Positions 6,106 to 7,123 of a DNA stretch of 7,123 bases are shown piece by piece. How positions within the stretch are numbered: position 1 is the stretch's first letter; every line of letters starts with the position of its first letter. The stretch covers positions 1 to 7,123 of the forward strand of contig CAZFIM010000102.1 in the NCBI GenBank assembly GCA_964519615.1, in the 5' to 3' direction. This DNA comes from CAZFIM01 sp964519615 (GTDB lineage Bacteria > Chloroflexota > Dehalococcoidia > GIF9 > UBA5629). Position numbers and translations under genes: made by a program. The notes beneath the pieces are model-generated. The model was not told the DNA's origin, made no database searches, and worked only from the letters and a program-made list of their open reading frames with translations.

Positions 6106-7123
6106 ATGGATAAAACAAGCCTGCCTAGAGCTGATCATTTTAAGGTTGCTGATTTCAGCAAAGATGTTCTGGTCTACTCGTTCGGGAGCGGACTACTATT
6201 GATATTTGGTTTTATCCAATCATTTATTATTCCTAAGTATTTGTCCATTGAAAGCTATGGATACTGGCAGACTTTCACGCTTTATGGCAGTTATGCAGGT
6301 TTGCTGCATATTGGATTTGCCGATGGTTTGCTTGTCAGGTTTGCCGGTAAAGACCTCGATCAGATAGGCGAAGAAATTTCAATCGCATTCAGGTTTATCC
6401 TGCTTCAGCAGATTATCATTATTATACCTCTTGCGGTCATATTTCATTTTGTTATCGCTCCCCCTTTGCATGATATCTGGTTGCTGTTACTCGCATATGC
6501 TTTTGTCATGAACCTGTTCACCTTTTTTACCTTTATCGCGCAATCAATCCGTAAGTTCAGACCGCTGACGATAATCAATACAGCTAGAGGTGCGGTATTT
6601 CTGGTGCTTGTAATATTTATTTTTCTGCAAAGTTTATTAAGCTACACGCTTGTGATTGCTTGCTTCGTAGTTTCCTTTCTTATTTGCCTGGGGTTATTCA
6701 TTTACTGGTTCAGACACTATTTATGGAAAAATTCAGGCTCTTTTTCCCAATTATGGCGCTACGGTGTGGCAAATATCGATACAGGAATATACATTCTCTT
6801 CGGCAATTTCATAGTAGTCCTCTTCCTCACGATCGACCGGTTGATGGTTAACTCCTTTTTCAGCATAGAGCAGTTTGCATTTTATGCGTTTTCACTCGCT
6901 ATCGTGATGATCGCTTTTACTTTCATCAAGGCGGTTTCGGAAGTTTTTTTCCCCCATGTTTCACGGTCAGAATCTAACAGGCGAACGCAGATATATCATA
7001 CAGGGAGGATTATTATTATTCTAAGTGGGGCACTTGCCCTGATACTATATTATCCGCTTGCGCAGTTAATAGAGTATTATTTACCCCAATATATGCAAAG
7101 TTTAATAATCATAAAGATTCTGG
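6106..7123 (+). CDS. Partial polysaccharide (O-antigen/teichuronic-type) flippase, MOP/Wzx-like superfamily
   Basis: The frame is open from the ATG at 6106 to the window end, giving 339 residues with the C-terminus missing. A TAG directly precedes the ATG, so this is the first possible start; the Shine-Dalgarno region is weak (AAAAGATAG). The protein is highly hydrophobic, with helices at about residues 22-43, 54-72, 94-117, 122-146, 158-178, 180-201, 226-246, 256-280 and 300-322. The sequence IPKYLSIESYGYWQTF (42-57), the following GSYAGLLHIGFADGLLVRF (61-79) and TIDRLMVNSFFSIEQFAFY (242-260) match the pattern of polysaccharide flippases that move lipid-linked oligosaccharides across the cytoplasmic membrane. 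About 12 to 14 helices are usual, so roughly a quarter to a third of the protein lies beyond the edge. It follows the sugar genes on the same strand after 124 nt, fitting export of a rhamnose-containing glycan. Exact substrate is unknown. Confidence 0.87.
   Translation, partial: MDKTSLPRADHFKVADFSKDVLVYSFGSGLLLIFGFIQSFIIPKYLSIESYGYWQTFTLYGSYAGLLHIGFADGLLVRFAGKDLDQIGEEISIAFRFILLQQIIIIIPLAVIFHFVIAPPLHDIWLLLLAYAFVMNLFTFFTFIAQSIRKFRPLTIINTARGAVFLVLVIFIFLQSLLSYTLVIACFVVSFLICLGLFIYWFRHYLWKNSGSFSQLWRYGVANIDTGIYILFGNFIVVLFLTIDRLMVNSFFSIEQFAFYAFSLAIVMIAFTFIKAVSEVFFPHVSRSESNRRTQIYHTGRIIIILSGALALILYYPLAQLIEYYLPQYMQSLIIIKIL

Noticed and set aside
6660..6851. 63-codon plus-strand frame
   Set aside because: It lies out of frame within the long open flippase frame, which has clear family patterns across the same bases.
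1..7123. CRISPR array, tRNA, rRNA, insertion sequence, phage or defence genes
   Set aside because: No spaced direct repeats, cloverleaf-like segments, transposase or integrase motifs were seen; every substantial frame fits membrane or sugar-metabolism genes.

Overview
The window is part of a cell-surface polysaccharide locus from a prokaryote with fairly AT-rich DNA. Five genes on the + strand form a complete dTDP-L-rhamnose module (rfbA-rfbC-rfbB-rfbD order, 1322-4844) followed by a Gfo/Idh-family sugar oxidoreductase (4908-5981). The start of a polysaccharide flippase runs off the right edge (6106-7123). On the left, two membrane-protein genes point the other way: an N-terminal fragment that looks like a CPBP-family intramembrane protease (1-448, minus) and a single-pass DUF1616-like protein (596-1141, minus). 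The 180-base gap 1142-1321 is therefore a divergent intergenic region.

Organism: there is no rRNA or other phylogenetic marker. The long RmlA with a C-terminal left-handed beta-helix, the RmlC variant with an RAWHRH motif, the DUF1616 domain and the style of the CPBP protein resemble, from memory, Dehalococcoidia-type Chloroflexota or some Euryarchaeota. I lean to Chloroflexota/Dehalococcoidia, but an archaeon cannot be excluded. Several starts have recognisable Shine-Dalgarno sequences (AGGA, GGAG, AAGGA, GGAGG), which fits either.

How it works together: RmlA makes dTDP-glucose from glucose-1-phosphate and dTTP, RmlB dehydrates it to the 4-keto-6-deoxy sugar, the RmlC-like protein epimerises it, and RmlD reduces it to dTDP-L-rhamnose. 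Spacing is 24 nt (A to C), 14 nt (C to B) and a 4-nt ATGA overlap (B to D), so one transcript is likely. The Gfo/Idh enzyme (63 nt later) probably oxidises or reduces another sugar of the same glycan, and the flippase (124 nt later) would export lipid-linked units. Glycosyltransferases and a polymerase are expected beyond the right edge.

I see no CRISPR array, tRNA, rRNA, insertion sequence or phage gene. No gene-free stretch exceeds 300 bases. The region is mostly ordinary; the points worth a second look are the active-site changes in the RmlC-like protein, the unassigned sugar oxidoreductase, the minimal DUF1616 protein, and small inverted repeats in the intergenic gaps.
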